This document shows positions 15,125 through 22,988 of a DNA stretch of 24,128 bases, piece after piece. Origin of the DNA: JANXQE01 sp035651635 (GTDB lineage Bacteria > Verrucomicrobiota > Verrucomicrobiia > Limisphaerales > UBA8199); NCBI GenBank assembly GCA_035651635.1, contig DASRFK010000255.1:1-24128 (forward strand). Reading direction: 5' to 3'. Positions within the stretch are counted from its first letter, which is position 1. The number at the start of each line of letters is the position of its first letter. The notes under the pieces are model-generated. The model was not told where the DNA came from and searched no databases. It worked only from the letters and a program-made list of their open reading frames with translations. The translations under genes and the position numbers were made by a program.

Positions 15125-15340
15125 ATGAAGACACACACCCCAAATCTCGGGATTGGATTTGTAATTGCCGGCGTGTTTCTTCTCGCCATCGACTGCCCGG
15201 CGCAGCGGGCGGCAACCTTGGGCTGGAGGTCGAAATCCGTTCAGGATTTTCGGGTGCGGACACCCAAAGCCGCGAAGACGCCAAGAGGTTCTCATGAGAG
15301 GGACGTCCAGCCCTCTTTGCGGCTTTGCGGCTTGGCGTGA
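15125..15340 (+). pseudogene. Orphan signal-peptide frame running into repeats
   Basis: ATG 15125 starts MKTHTPNLGIGFVIAGVFLL and AIDCPAQRAA, a plausible Sec signal peptide. From about residue 45 (position 15260) the frame is made of the CGCAAAG-type repeat and then stops. Either it is the beginning of a secreted-protein gene destroyed by repeat insertion, or a chance frame. Confidence 0.3.
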
Positions 15341-15386
15341 AATTCTCGGTTGGGGTGGACCACGCAAAGGCGCAAAGACGCCAAGG
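15263..15386. repeat. CGCAAAG / CGCCAAG repeat cluster
   Basis: Three related units lie here: CCAAAGCCGCGAAGACGCCAAG at 15264-15285, an inverted one (CCCTCTTTGCGGCTTTGCGG.. to CTTGGCG) at 15311-15336, and CACGCAAAGGCGCAAAGACG with CCAAGG at 15361-15386. The first two could form an imperfect hairpin. A fourth relative is at about 10917-10944. Text of this type recurs in intergenic DNA of many environmental bacterial genomes (from memory). Confidence 0.65.
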
Positions 15387-15419
15387 TTCTTTCTTCCGTC
15401 CCAGCGCGACATCTCTGCC

Positions 15420-16898
15420 TCAAAGCGCGGCAAATCGGGCGGCGGCGGTTTCCCAGGGAGCGGCCAGGCCGGGTTCGTACACGCTGACCCGGGATGAGCG
15501 CTGTACCGCCTCACGCATTTCCTGGAGCGAGGCCAGTTCGCCGCTGGCACGCACCTGGACCAGCAGATTGCCCATCGCGGTTGCTTCCACGGGCCCTGCC
15601 AGCACTGGCCTTTGGCAGGCGTCGGCTGTGAATTGGTTCAGAATCTGGTTTTGACTCCCCCCGCCGACAATGTGGATGACCTCAATTCGATTGTTCGTCA
15701 GTTCTTCGAGCCAGCCAAGCACCTGGCGGTACTTCAAGGCCAGGCTTTCGTAGGCGCAGCGCACGAGTTGAGCGGGAGTTTTGGGGATCGGTTGATGAGT
15801 CTCGCGGCAAAAGTCCTGGATGGCCTTGGGCATATCGGGCGGGTTAAGAAACCGAGGATCATCAGGGTTAACCAGCGAGCGCAATGCGGCCGCGTCCGCG
15901 GCGAGCCTGGCCAGTTGCGCGTAGTCGTAACCTAACCCGCGATGATCGAACGCGCGCTTGCATTGCTGCACCAGCCAAAGGCCCATGATGTTCTTCAGCA
16001 ATCGGTATGTGCCATCCAGACCCCCTTCGTTGGTTAGGTTGAGTTCCTGGGTGCGAGCGGTGAGCGAGGCTTTTTCAACCTCGACGCCCATCAGCGACCA
16101 GGTGCCCGAGCTGAGGTAAGCCCAGTTGGGTCGACCGGTGTTGCGCGTCGGCACTCCCGCCACGGCCGAAGCGGTATCGTGGGCAGGTGGCGCAATGACC
16201 TTCAGGCCTGCCAGGCCAGTGCGTTCGGCCACACCGGGTCTCAATTTACCGAGCAAGCTGCCGGGGGAAATAACTTCGGGAAAAATCCCGAGCGGCAAAC
16301 CAACATTTTTGAGGAGGTTTTTGGACCATTTGCGCGTGACCGGGTTCAGACACTGCGAGGTGGAGGCAATCGTGAACTCGGCGGCGCGCGAACCGCAAAG
16401 CGCCCAATGAACAAAATCCGGCATAAACAACAGGCAATCCGCCCGTTCGAGCAGTTCCGGGTTGGTTGCCTTCGTCGCGAGCAACTGGAAAAGCGTATTG
16501 AGCTGCATGAACTGCAGACCGGTCTGGGCAAAAATCTCGCCGCGCGGCACCTTGCGAAAGGCCCTTTCCATGACGCCGTTTGTGCGCCGGTCTCGGTAAT
16601 GAAAGGGCTGGCCCAGGAGTTCGCCGCGCCGGTCCAGCAAAACGTAGTCTACGCCCCAGGTGTCGGCGCCCACCGAAATTATGGAGGCGCCAAATCGTTT
16701 CCTGGCCAGGCCCAGGCCATCCTGAATTTCAGACCAAATTCGCAGAACATCCCAGCGCAGCGAATCGGCAATTTCAATCGGGCCATTGGGAAAACGATGG
16801 ACCTGTTCGAGCCGCAACTTGCGGCCATTCCAAAGCCCGGCCATCACCCGGCCGCTTTCAGCTCCCAAATCTATGGCGAGGTAAACCTTGGTAGACAT
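15420..16898 (-). CDS. rhaB: L-rhamnulokinase
   Basis: 492 residues from ATG 16896-16898 (MSTKVYLAIDLGAESGRVMA). The frame is open to 17342, but that extension lies entirely inside rhaA. It is a FGGY-family kinase that phosphorylates L-rhamnulose at C1 after isomerisation by RhaA. Motifs: the phosphate-binding AIDLGAESGRV (8-18), GADTWGVDYVLLDRRG (about 75-90, catalytic Asp region), the 'YLSSGTWSLMGVE' ATP-site segment (about 285-297) and 'HIVGGGSQNQILNQFTADA' near residue 420, followed by AT-AMGNLLVQ. The length fits the family (about 480-490). rhaA ends 14 bases upstream, so the two are one operon. No aldolase (rhaD), transporter or RhaS/RhaR-type regulator is in the window. Confidence 0.95.
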   Translation of the reverse strand: MSTKVYLAIDLGAESGRVMAGLWNGRKLRLEQVHRFPNGPIEIADSLRWDVLRIWSEIQDGLGLARKRFGASIISVGADTWGVDYVLLDRRGELLGQPFHYRDRRTNGVMERAFRKVPRGEIFAQTGLQFMQLNTLFQLLATKATNPELLERADCLLFMPDFVHWALCGSRAAEFTIASTSQCLNPVTRKWSKNLLKNVGLPLGIFPEVISPGSLLGKLRPGVAERTGLAGLKVIAPPAHDTASAVAGVPTRNTGRPNWAYLSSGTWSLMGVEVEKASLTARTQELNLTNEGGLDGTYRLLKNIMGLWLVQQCKRAFDHRGLGYDYAQLARLAADAAALRSLVNPDDPRFLNPPDMPKAIQDFCRETHQPIPKTPAQLVRCAYESLALKYRQVLGWLEELTNNRIEVIHIVGGGSQNQILNQFTADACQRPVLAGPVEATAMGNLLVQVRASGELASLQEMREAVQRSSRVSVYEPGLAAPWETAAARFAAL

Positions 16899-16912
16899 TT
16901 TACGTGAAAGCC

Positions 16913-18181
16913 TTAAGTCCTTTCTTTCAAAACGCGCCGTTCGTACGCTTTTACTTCCTCGAGCCAGCCGCGCCCGAGTGGCACCTGCATTTGTTCGCAG
17001 TACTGGTCCCAGACCGCGCCGAACGGCAGCAGCCTGGCCTCCTCCATCAGCGCAAGCCGGGTGGTATAATCCCCGGCCGCTTCCACTTGTTTGAATTGAG
17101 AATCCGGTGTGAGCAACGCCAGCAAAAGCGCCTTGCAGAGATTGCGGCTGCCAATCACCCAGGCCGCCACCCGATTGATGCTCGCGTCGAAATAGTCCAG
17201 ACCGAGCCGCGTTCGCTCGAGGTAACCGCCCGAGACGACCGCCTGCGTGATGGCAATCAGATCGTCGTTTAAGGTGACAACATGATCGCTGTCCCAGCGG
17301 ATGCCGCGGCTGACGTGAAGAGCAATCTGCGGGAGGTAACATAGCACCGCCGAAATTTTGTCGGCTATCCCTTCCGTCGGATGGTAATGACCCGAATCTA
17401 GAGTGACCAGCAGCCCCCGGCTGAGAGCATACCCAAGATAAAACTCATGTGAACCCGGCGTATAACTTTCCGCCCCAATCCCAAAGAGCTTCGGCTCGAC
17501 TGAATCGAGGTTGTACCGGCGGTCCAGCTTTTTCTTGTAAATAGCGTCCAGCGACTCAAGCAACCGCTCCCGCGGACCACGCCGGTCGGCGGGCGTGTCT
17601 TTCATTCCGTCAGGAATCCATAAATTCGTCAGGCAGGCTTGGCCGAGCGCTTTTCCGAACGCCTCGCCAATCTCACGGCAGCGGATGCCATGCTCGACCC
17701 AAAATCGGCGAACTGCTTTATCCGGACTCGTCAAAGTCAGCCCACCGACCACCATAGGATGAGCAAAATAGGTCTGGTTAAAATCCAGCCCGATTCGGAG
17801 TGACTTCGCCCAATCGATCCAGCCGCGAAATCCAGAGACGCTGAGCGCGTTGCGGTCCTCACGTTTTCCCTGAGGCTCGGCGTAGGATGCGTGAAGGTTA
17901 AACCGGTGTCGTCCGGGAATCAGCGACAGCGTCTTCTCGAAATCCCGGCGCAATTCGTCGGGCGTCCGGGCTTTGCCAGGATAGCTGCCGGTGACAGCCA
18001 GGCCGCCGCCGAGTTGCTGGCCGTTGCTTTCGAAACCTCCCACATCGTCGCCTTGCCAGCAATGGATCGAGATTGAGGTGCGGCCCAGCGTCTGCAGCGC
18101 CTGCTCGGTGTTGATGCCCCAATCCGCATACTGTTCCCGCGCCGCCGCGTACGCTCGCGCCACTTTTTTGCTCGAAGCCAT
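16913..18181 (-). CDS. rhaA: L-rhamnose isomerase
   Basis: 422 residues from ATG 18179-18181, matching the ~419 residues of the Escherichia coli enzyme. An upstream in-frame ATG at 18257-18259 is rejected because it falls on the promoter described below. The enzyme converts L-rhamnose to L-rhamnulose with Mn2+ in a TIM barrel. Visible hallmarks are IHCWQGDDVGGFE (39-51), 'HRFNLHASYAEPQGK', the metal-binding 'LDSGHYHPTEGIADKIS' and 'IRWDSDHVVTLND' segments, and 'RLGLDYFDASINRVAAWVIG'. It is the first gene of the leftward rhaAB unit and divergent from the 18554-22857 operon. Confidence 0.96.
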   Translation of the reverse strand: MASSKKVARAYAAAREQYADWGINTEQALQTLGRTSISIHCWQGDDVGGFESNGQQLGGGLAVTGSYPGKARTPDELRRDFEKTLSLIPGRHRFNLHASYAEPQGKREDRNALSVSGFRGWIDWAKSLRIGLDFNQTYFAHPMVVGGLTLTSPDKAVRRFWVEHGIRCREIGEAFGKALGQACLTNLWIPDGMKDTPADRRGPRERLLESLDAIYKKKLDRRYNLDSVEPKLFGIGAESYTPGSHEFYLGYALSRGLLVTLDSGHYHPTEGIADKISAVLCYLPQIALHVSRGIRWDSDHVVTLNDDLIAITQAVVSGGYLERTRLGLDYFDASINRVAAWVIGSRNLCKALLLALLTPDSQFKQVEAAGDYTTRLALMEEARLLPFGAVWDQYCEQMQVPLGRGWLEEVKAYERRVLKERT

Positions 18182-18257
18182 AGCCTGTTTTGATGTGCGC
18201 CCCGTTATGGCAGCTTGCGGGCTGCCAGGGCAATGGAAAAGTCCATGTGCAATGCTC

Positions 18258-18287
18258 ATTCTAACTAATAGAAAAGCTTTATGCCAA
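18258..18287 (-). promoter_or_regulatory. Sigma70-like promoter for rhaAB
   Basis: On the minus strand TTGGCA (18287-18282) and TAGAAT (18263-18258) are 18 bases apart, each matching five of six consensus bases. Transcription would start near 18250, leaving a leader of about 70 bases before the rhaA start at 18181. This also argues against the upstream in-frame ATG. Confidence 0.5.
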
Positions 18288-18292
18288 AGTAT

Positions 18293-18348
18293 AACTTATT
18301 TTAAGTTTGCCATTGCGCTTCCCGCTGATATTCAATCGTTCACGAACG
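18293..18348. promoter_or_regulatory. Two small inverted repeats, possible operators, in the divergent region
   Basis: AACTTA-TTT-TAAGTT (18293-18307) lies directly upstream of the rhaAB -35 box. CGTTC-AC-GAACG (18337-18348) lies 30 bases further toward the rightward operon. Both have the size of regulator binding sites, and the position between divergent sugar operons fits. A weak rightward promoter (TTGCCA 18307-18312 with TTCAAT 18331-18336) lies between them. No regulator gene is near to assign them to. Confidence 0.3.
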
Positions 18349-18553
18349 CGGCGGCTCTCGAGGGGTTGAGGGCGAGAGCCGACCCCGTTTGAAGCGACTG
18401 CATGAAAATCGGATTCCACACCGACGCCTTCAATTCTCGAATGCGAGGGGCAGGGCGGGCCCATGATCGAGCAGTCGCTGAATTGGCTGCGCCGCACACT
18501 TTCAGCACTCGGGATCCCTTGCGAATAAATCGAACTGCGAACCTTGAACAATT

Positions 18554-19867
18554 ATGAAACCAACCCATAGTCCCAGCGGCTCAGCAATCTCCCGGCGGGA
18601 CTTCCTTAAGACCTCAGCGGCGGCGTCTGTCAGCGCGCTGGGCACGCTGGAATTAGGCCGGAGCGCCTACGCGGCCGGCGCCGACACGCTCAAGGTCGGC
18701 ATGATCGGCTGCGGCGGTCGCAACGCGGGCGCGGCCGTCCAGGCTTTGACGGCCGACCCCGGCGCGCGTTTGGTCGCCATGTGCGACATCTTCCGCGACC
18801 GCATCGAGTCCAAGCGTCAGGAGATAAAGGCCGCCCGCGGCGAACAGGTTTGTGTGGATGACGCCCATTGTTTCACGGGTTTTAGCGGGTACCAGCACGT
18901 GATTGAAGCCTCGGACGTGGTGCTGATCGCCAACGCCGCCAAATTCCATCCCTTTCACGCGTTGTCGGCCATTCAAGCGGGCAAGCATGTTTTCGTGGAG
19001 AAACCGCACGGGATCGATCCTCGCGGTGTTAAGCTCATGCAAAGCGCCTGTGATTTGGCCAAAGAAAAGAAGCTCTGTATCGTCTCCGGTTTGCACAGCC
19101 GGTTCCATACTGGCTTTGCCGAGACCATCCAGCGCATCCAGGACGGCGCCATCGGCCAAATCGTCACCATCGAGGAGAATTTCCTGCGCGCACCCTACGG
19201 GATAACCGACCGCAAGCCGGGCCTAAGCGAACTGGAATGGCAATGCAGCACGCAGTACCATTTCCGGTGGCTTTCGGGAGACGACGTGCCGCAGTCGCTG
19301 GTTCATAACATGGACCGGGCGAGTTGGGTTCTTGGCAATGCGGTCCCAACGAAATGCCACGGCCTGGCGGGGCGCTCGACCATGCAAGAGCCAATCTATG
19401 GCGACGTATTCGATCATCACTCGGTAGTTTATGAATTCGAGAACGGCGTGCGCGCTTACGCTCTGTGCCGAACCACCAACGGTTGTTACGATGAGGATTC
19501 AAGCCTGATTTTCGGCAGTAAAGGCAAAGCATCGATCAAGGCCTGCCGCATTTGGGGCGAGACGAACTGGCGTTCGCAGGCGCAGTGTGATCCGTACCAG
19601 ATCGAGCACGACAAACTCTTTGCGGCGATTCGCAGCGGTAATCCGATCAATTGCGGCCAGTACATGGCGCGCAGCACGATGATCACGGTCATGGGCCAGC
19701 TCTCCTGCTACACCGGCAAAGAGATTACCTGGGAGCAAATCAATCAATCCGAATTCTATTATCCGCCCAAACCGGAAGATTGCCGGGACGGCATGGAGCC
19801 CCCGACCAAGCCGGATTCGAGCGGCAGCTATCCCGTGCCCAGTCCGGGTCGAACGCACTTTGTTTAA
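18554..19867 (+). CDS. Tat-exported Gfo/Idh/MocA-family oxidoreductase
   Basis: 437 residues. The N-terminus carries a twin-arginine signal (SRRDFLKTSAAASVSALG, residues 13-30, ending near SAYA-AG at 40). The Rossmann nucleotide site is LKVGMIGCGGRNAGAAVQAL (46-65) and the family 'VEKPHG' motif is at 148-153, followed by the second domain containing IQDGAIGQIVTIEENF and the 'HNMDRASWVLG' segment. These enzymes oxidise or reduce sugars and inositols with NAD(P) bound tightly; Tat export as a folded protein with its cofactor is typical for Verrucomicrobiota and Planctomycetes paralogs. It is the first gene of a rightward operon, 24 bases before the ThuA-like gene. The substrate is unknown, but the adjacent rhaAB suggests a deoxysugar-containing glycan. 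Confidence 0.93.
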   Translation: MKPTHSPSGSAISRRDFLKTSAAASVSALGTLELGRSAYAAGADTLKVGMIGCGGRNAGAAVQALTADPGARLVAMCDIFRDRIESKRQEIKAARGEQVCVDDAHCFTGFSGYQHVIEASDVVLIANAAKFHPFHALSAIQAGKHVFVEKPHGIDPRGVKLMQSACDLAKEKKLCIVSGLHSRFHTGFAETIQRIQDGAIGQIVTIEENFLRAPYGITDRKPGLSELEWQCSTQYHFRWLSGDDVPQSLVHNMDRASWVLGNAVPTKCHGLAGRSTMQEPIYGDVFDHHSVVYEFENGVRAYALCRTTNGCYDEDSSLIFGSKGKASIKACRIWGETNWRSQAQCDPYQIEHDKLFAAIRSGNPINCGQYMARSTMITVMGQLSCYTGKEITWEQINQSEFYYPPKPEDCRDGMEPPTKPDSSGSYPVPSPGRTHFV

Positions 19868-19890
19868 CCGACTAACAGCCGGAACAGCGT

Positions 19891-20688
19891 ATGCGAATTT
19901 CAACAGCATCCCGGATATGTGGCGGCTTGCTCATCTGTGGCGGGCTGTTCTACGGGTTTGCAGCCGAGCCTGGGGCGTTGCCCGCCAAGGCGCGCATTCT
20001 CCTGGTTACGGGCGTCGATTACCCCGGCCACTTGTGGCGTCAAACAGCTCCCGTGCTTTGCGCCGCGCTGAAGCAGGACCCGCGGCTTGAAGTGTTCACT
20101 GTCGAAGACCCGCAATTCCTGGATTCACCGGCGATTCACCAGTACAGCGTGATCCTGCTGCATTTCCAAAACTGGCAACGGCCGGGACCCGACGAACGCG
20201 CGCGGGAAAACCTCCGCCGGTTTGTCGAGGGCGGGAAAGGCCTGGTGCTCGTGCATTTTGCCTGCGGCGCCTGGCACGATGAGTGGCCTGAGTTTTCAAA
20301 GCTCGCGGGTCGCGTTTGGTTTGGATCCGACCCCGGCCCGGGCAAACGCCAGCACGACCCTTACGGCCCTTTCCGCGTTGAGCTGGTCAAGCCAGAGCAC
20401 GCAATCGTGAGAGGGCTCGCCGATTTCGATACGCAGGATGAATTGTACACCTGTCTAATCGGAGTCCACCCGATCGAGGTCGTGGCGCAAGCCAAGTCAC
20501 CTCTCGACGGGAAGTATTACCCCATGGCGTTTGTCTCGCGCGAAGGACGGGGCCGGACTTTCCATTGCGTGCTCGGCCACGATGTGAAGGCGCTGAGCGT
20601 TCCCGCGGTGCAGGAACTCTACCGCCGCGGCTGCGCTTGGGCGGCGGGATTGGACCCGGTCCCCGCGGCGTTAAAGCAGGCACCGTGA
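19891..20688 (+). CDS. Secreted ThuA-like domain protein
   Basis: 265 residues with a signal peptide (SRICGGLLICGGLFYGFAAE, about residues 7-26). The body is a single ThuA-like glutamine-amidotransferase fold: 'ARILLVTGVDYPGHLWRQTA', 'YSVILLHFQNW', 'FVEGGKGLVLVHFACGAWHD', 'HAIVRGLADFDTQDELYTCL', 'GRTFHCVLGHDVKALSVPAV'. The fold lacks the classic amidotransferase Cys-His-Glu triad in its usual order. ThuA-type proteins are linked to trehalose and other sugar use, and in this phylum they accompany Gfo/Idh/MocA oxidoreductases, probably in periplasmic sugar processing. It lies 24 bases after the oxidoreductase and 29 before the isomerase-like gene. Confidence 0.9.
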   Translation: MRISTASRICGGLLICGGLFYGFAAEPGALPAKARILLVTGVDYPGHLWRQTAPVLCAALKQDPRLEVFTVEDPQFLDSPAIHQYSVILLHFQNWQRPGPDERARENLRRFVEGGKGLVLVHFACGAWHDEWPEFSKLAGRVWFGSDPGPGKRQHDPYGPFRVELVKPEHAIVRGLADFDTQDELYTCLIGVHPIEVVAQAKSPLDGKYYPMAFVSREGRGRTFHCVLGHDVKALSVPAVQELYRRGCAWAAGLDPVPAALKQAP

Positions 20689-20717
20689 CCGGGCGGCGTC
20701 GACCCCCGAAAATCTTT

Positions 20718-21545
20718 ATGGGTAAAATACAAATCGGGATCAACCTCGAGTTCGTTCGTCACAATGACAAACCATTCGAATGGGCGGTCGCCAAAGCCGC
20801 GGAATTGGGGTACACGCATGTGGAGCCCATGGTGCACTGGGGGCGCGAGTTGCTCAGCGAAGCCGGGTATTTCCATAGTGTCTCGATGCTTGATGACCCG
20901 CTCAGGCTCAAGCGCGCTTGCGACCATGCCGGCGTCAAGCTGTCGGGACTTTCCTCACATACCCCTTTATGTAAGCCGGAAATCGGCACCGAATACCTCA
21001 AGCAGGCTGTCCGCTTCGCCGCCGAATGCGGCGCGCCGGTAGTCAATACCGACGAAGGCCCCAAACCCAGGTGGTCCAGCGAAGAGGAGGATTTCATTCT
21101 GATGCGCTACACCCTGATGGAGGCGGCGCAGGTCGCCGAGCCGCGCGGGATCTTTATTGGGCTGGAATGCCACCAGCAGTACAGCAAGTTTCCTGACGGC
21201 CTTGACCGAATTTATCGCCTGGTCAAGAGCCCGAGCCTGGGAATCAACTTCGATACCGGGAACGCTTACCTTTGCGGGCAGGACCCTTACTCATGGCTGA
21301 AACGTGTGGCTGAGCGCCTGGTGCATTTGCACGCCAAGGACATCTCGGTGCAACAATCCGGCACCGAGCGCGGCAAGGTGACAGGCACACCGGTGGGCTG
21401 CGCTTGCGGCGACGGCGTGATCGATTGGGCAAGGGTGATTCAAATCGTGCGCACGGAATGCCCCCGTGACATCGTTTTCTCGGTGGAATGCGGCACCATT
21501 GACCAGGCCGAACGCTCGATTCATCATTTACGGAAATTGCTCTGA
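20718..21545 (+). CDS. Xylose-isomerase-like TIM-barrel sugar isomerase/epimerase
   Basis: 275 residues from ATG 20718; an upstream in-frame start at 20565 lies within the ThuA-like gene and is rejected. There is no signal peptide, so it acts in the cytoplasm. AP-endonuclease-2/xylose-isomerase-like barrel: 'AVAKAAELGYTHVEPMVHWG', 'LKQAVRFAAECGAPVVNTDE', the metal-ligand candidates E150 in FIGLECHQ, D179 in NFDTGNAYLCGQDP, H205 in HLHAKDIS, and E257 in FSVECGT, plus GDGVIDW at 231-237. Relatives interconvert keto- and aldo-sugars, inosose or hydroxypyruvate. The exact substrate cannot be read from the sequence; the context suggests the product of the exported oxidoreductase or a rhamnose-derived sugar. 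It precedes trpB by 10 bases. Confidence 0.9.
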   Translation: MGKIQIGINLEFVRHNDKPFEWAVAKAAELGYTHVEPMVHWGRELLSEAGYFHSVSMLDDPLRLKRACDHAGVKLSGLSSHTPLCKPEIGTEYLKQAVRFAAECGAPVVNTDEGPKPRWSSEEEDFILMRYTLMEAAQVAEPRGIFIGLECHQQYSKFPDGLDRIYRLVKSPSLGINFDTGNAYLCGQDPYSWLKRVAERLVHLHAKDISVQQSGTERGKVTGTPVGCACGDGVIDWARVIQIVRTECPRDIVFSVECGTIDQAERSIHHLRKLL

Positions 21546-21555
21546 CCTATCTCTC

Positions 21556-22857
21556 ATGCAAACGCGTTTCGACCTCACTCAAGCCGACATCCCGCGGGCC
21601 TGGTACAATTTGTCCTCGGATTTTCCACAGCCCTTGCCGCCACCCTTGCATCCGGGCACAAAACAGCCGATCCCGCCGGAGGCCTTGGAAGCGATCTTTC
21701 CCAAAAACCTGGTCCAACAGGAAATGTCTTCCGAACGTTGGATCGAAATCCCTGAACCGGTTCGGGAGATTTACGCGCTGTGGCGCCCGACGCCGCTGCT
21801 TCGCGCGGTACGGTACGAGAAGGCCCTGCAAACTCCGGCGCATATTTATTATAAGTACGAGGGCGTCAGCCCCGCCGGCAGTCACAAGGTGAACACCTCA
21901 GTGCCCCAGGCATTTTTCAATAAAATCGCCGGAACAAAACGGCTCGCTACTGAAACCGGCGCGGGGCAATGGGGCGCGTCGCTGGCGCTGGCTTCCAAAC
22001 TGTTTGGGTTGGAGTGCAACATTTACATGGTCAAAGTCAGTTTCCAGCATAAGCCCTACCGGCGAATGCTCATGCACACTTGGGGCGCATCGGTTCACCC
22101 CAGCCCCAGCGACCAGACCGAGTACGGGCGCAAGTTGCTCGCTGAAGACCCGCATTGCCCTGGCAGCCTGGGCATTGCCATCAGCGAAGCTCTTGAAGAC
22201 ACTGCCAAACATCCCCATACCAAGTACTCCCTTGGTAGCGTGCTCAATCATGTCTGCCTTCACCAAACGGTGATTGGGCAGGAAAGTATTCTGCAAATGG
22301 AGATGGCGGGCGAAGAGCCGGACGCGATTTTTGCCTGCTGTGGCGGCGGCAGCAATTTCGCCGGACTGGCGTTTCCTTTCCTGCGCAAAAAAATCACTGA
22401 AGGAAGGAAGTACCGCATCGTTGCGGTCGAGCCTTCAGCCTGCCCGACTTTGACCAAAGGAGAACTGCGTTATGATTTCGGGGACACGGCCGAGACGACG
22501 CCGTTGTTGATGATGTACACCCTCGGTCACAAGTTCATGCCTCCGGCGATTCATGCTGGCGGACTGCGCTATCACGGCATGTCGCCCATGGTCAGCCACG
22601 CGCTCAAACTGGGCCTGATCGAAGCCGAAGCTTATCATCAAACGGAGGTGTTTCAGCAGGCGACTCTTTTTGCCCAGACCGAAGGAATTGTTCCGGCGCC
22701 CGAATCGGCTCACGCGATTGCCGCAGTGGCGAAAGAGGCCAAGGCGGCCCGTGAGGCCGGACGGAAGCGCGTTTTAATCTTCAATCTCTCCGGACATGGC
22801 CTGCTGGATCTCAGCGCTTACGAGACTTACCAGAGCGGCAAGTTGCAGGATTGTTGA
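21556..22857 (+). CDS. trpB: TrpB2-type tryptophan synthase beta-like PLP enzyme
   Basis: 433 residues from ATG 21556; an upstream in-frame start at 21466 lies inside the preceding gene. The long N-terminus (PQPLPPPLHPGTKQPIPPEA, residues about 25-44) and 'WRPTPLLRAVRYEKAL' are signatures of the TrpB2 subgroup, not of the classic TrpB. The PLP lysine is K111 in AGSHKVNTSV, 'ETGAGQWG' follows at 133-140, and the phosphate loop is CCGGGSNFAGLAF. The canonical beta-subunit makes tryptophan from indole and serine with TrpA; TrpB2 proteins often lack a TrpA partner and can act as salvage enzymes. No trpA or other trp gene is in the window. It is the last gene of the four-gene sugar operon, which is an unexpected place for it. 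Confidence 0.93.
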   Translation: MQTRFDLTQADIPRAWYNLSSDFPQPLPPPLHPGTKQPIPPEALEAIFPKNLVQQEMSSERWIEIPEPVREIYALWRPTPLLRAVRYEKALQTPAHIYYKYEGVSPAGSHKVNTSVPQAFFNKIAGTKRLATETGAGQWGASLALASKLFGLECNIYMVKVSFQHKPYRRMLMHTWGASVHPSPSDQTEYGRKLLAEDPHCPGSLGIAISEALEDTAKHPHTKYSLGSVLNHVCLHQTVIGQESILQMEMAGEEPDAIFACCGGGSNFAGLAFPFLRKKITEGRKYRIVAVEPSACPTLTKGELRYDFGDTAETTPLLMMYTLGHKFMPPAIHAGGLRYHGMSPMVSHALKLGLIEAEAYHQTEVFQQATLFAQTEGIVPAPESAHAIAAVAKEAKAAREAGRKRVLIFNLSGHGLLDLSAYETYQSGKLQDC

Positions 22858-22927
22858 GGTTGCACAATCCGACGGTTTTCGGCGTCGCGTCCGACCGAAA
22901 GGGCGCCAAGGGCGGTCTTCATACCAG

Positions 22928-22947
22928 CCTAGGGCACCAGCCCTAGG
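22928..22947. repeat. Perfect hairpin after trpB
   Basis: CCTAGGGC-ACCA-GCCCTAGG, an 8-bp perfect stem, preceded by CATACCAG. It has no T-tract on the plus strand. 'CATACCAGCCTAGGGCACC' recalls a common intergenic repeat of this phylum (memory only). Confidence 0.6.
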
Positions 22948-22960
22948 AAAGGGGTGTCAC

Positions 22961-22988
22961 AAAACAAAACCCCAGCGCCAAAGGCGCT
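22961..22988 (-). terminator. Rho-independent terminator of the pseudopilin gene
   Basis: On the minus strand AGCGCC-TTT-GGCGCT (22988-22974) begins at the stop codon and is followed by GGGG and then TTTTGTTTT. It lies immediately at the end of the gene, as expected. Confidence 0.7.

Noticed and set aside
16899..17342. N-terminal extension of rhaB
   Set aside because: It lies wholly inside rhaA in another frame; the kinase fold begins at MSTKVYLAIDLG.
18182..18259. Upstream in-frame start for rhaA
   Set aside because: It would start at the -10 box of the proposed promoter, and the downstream start gives the family length.
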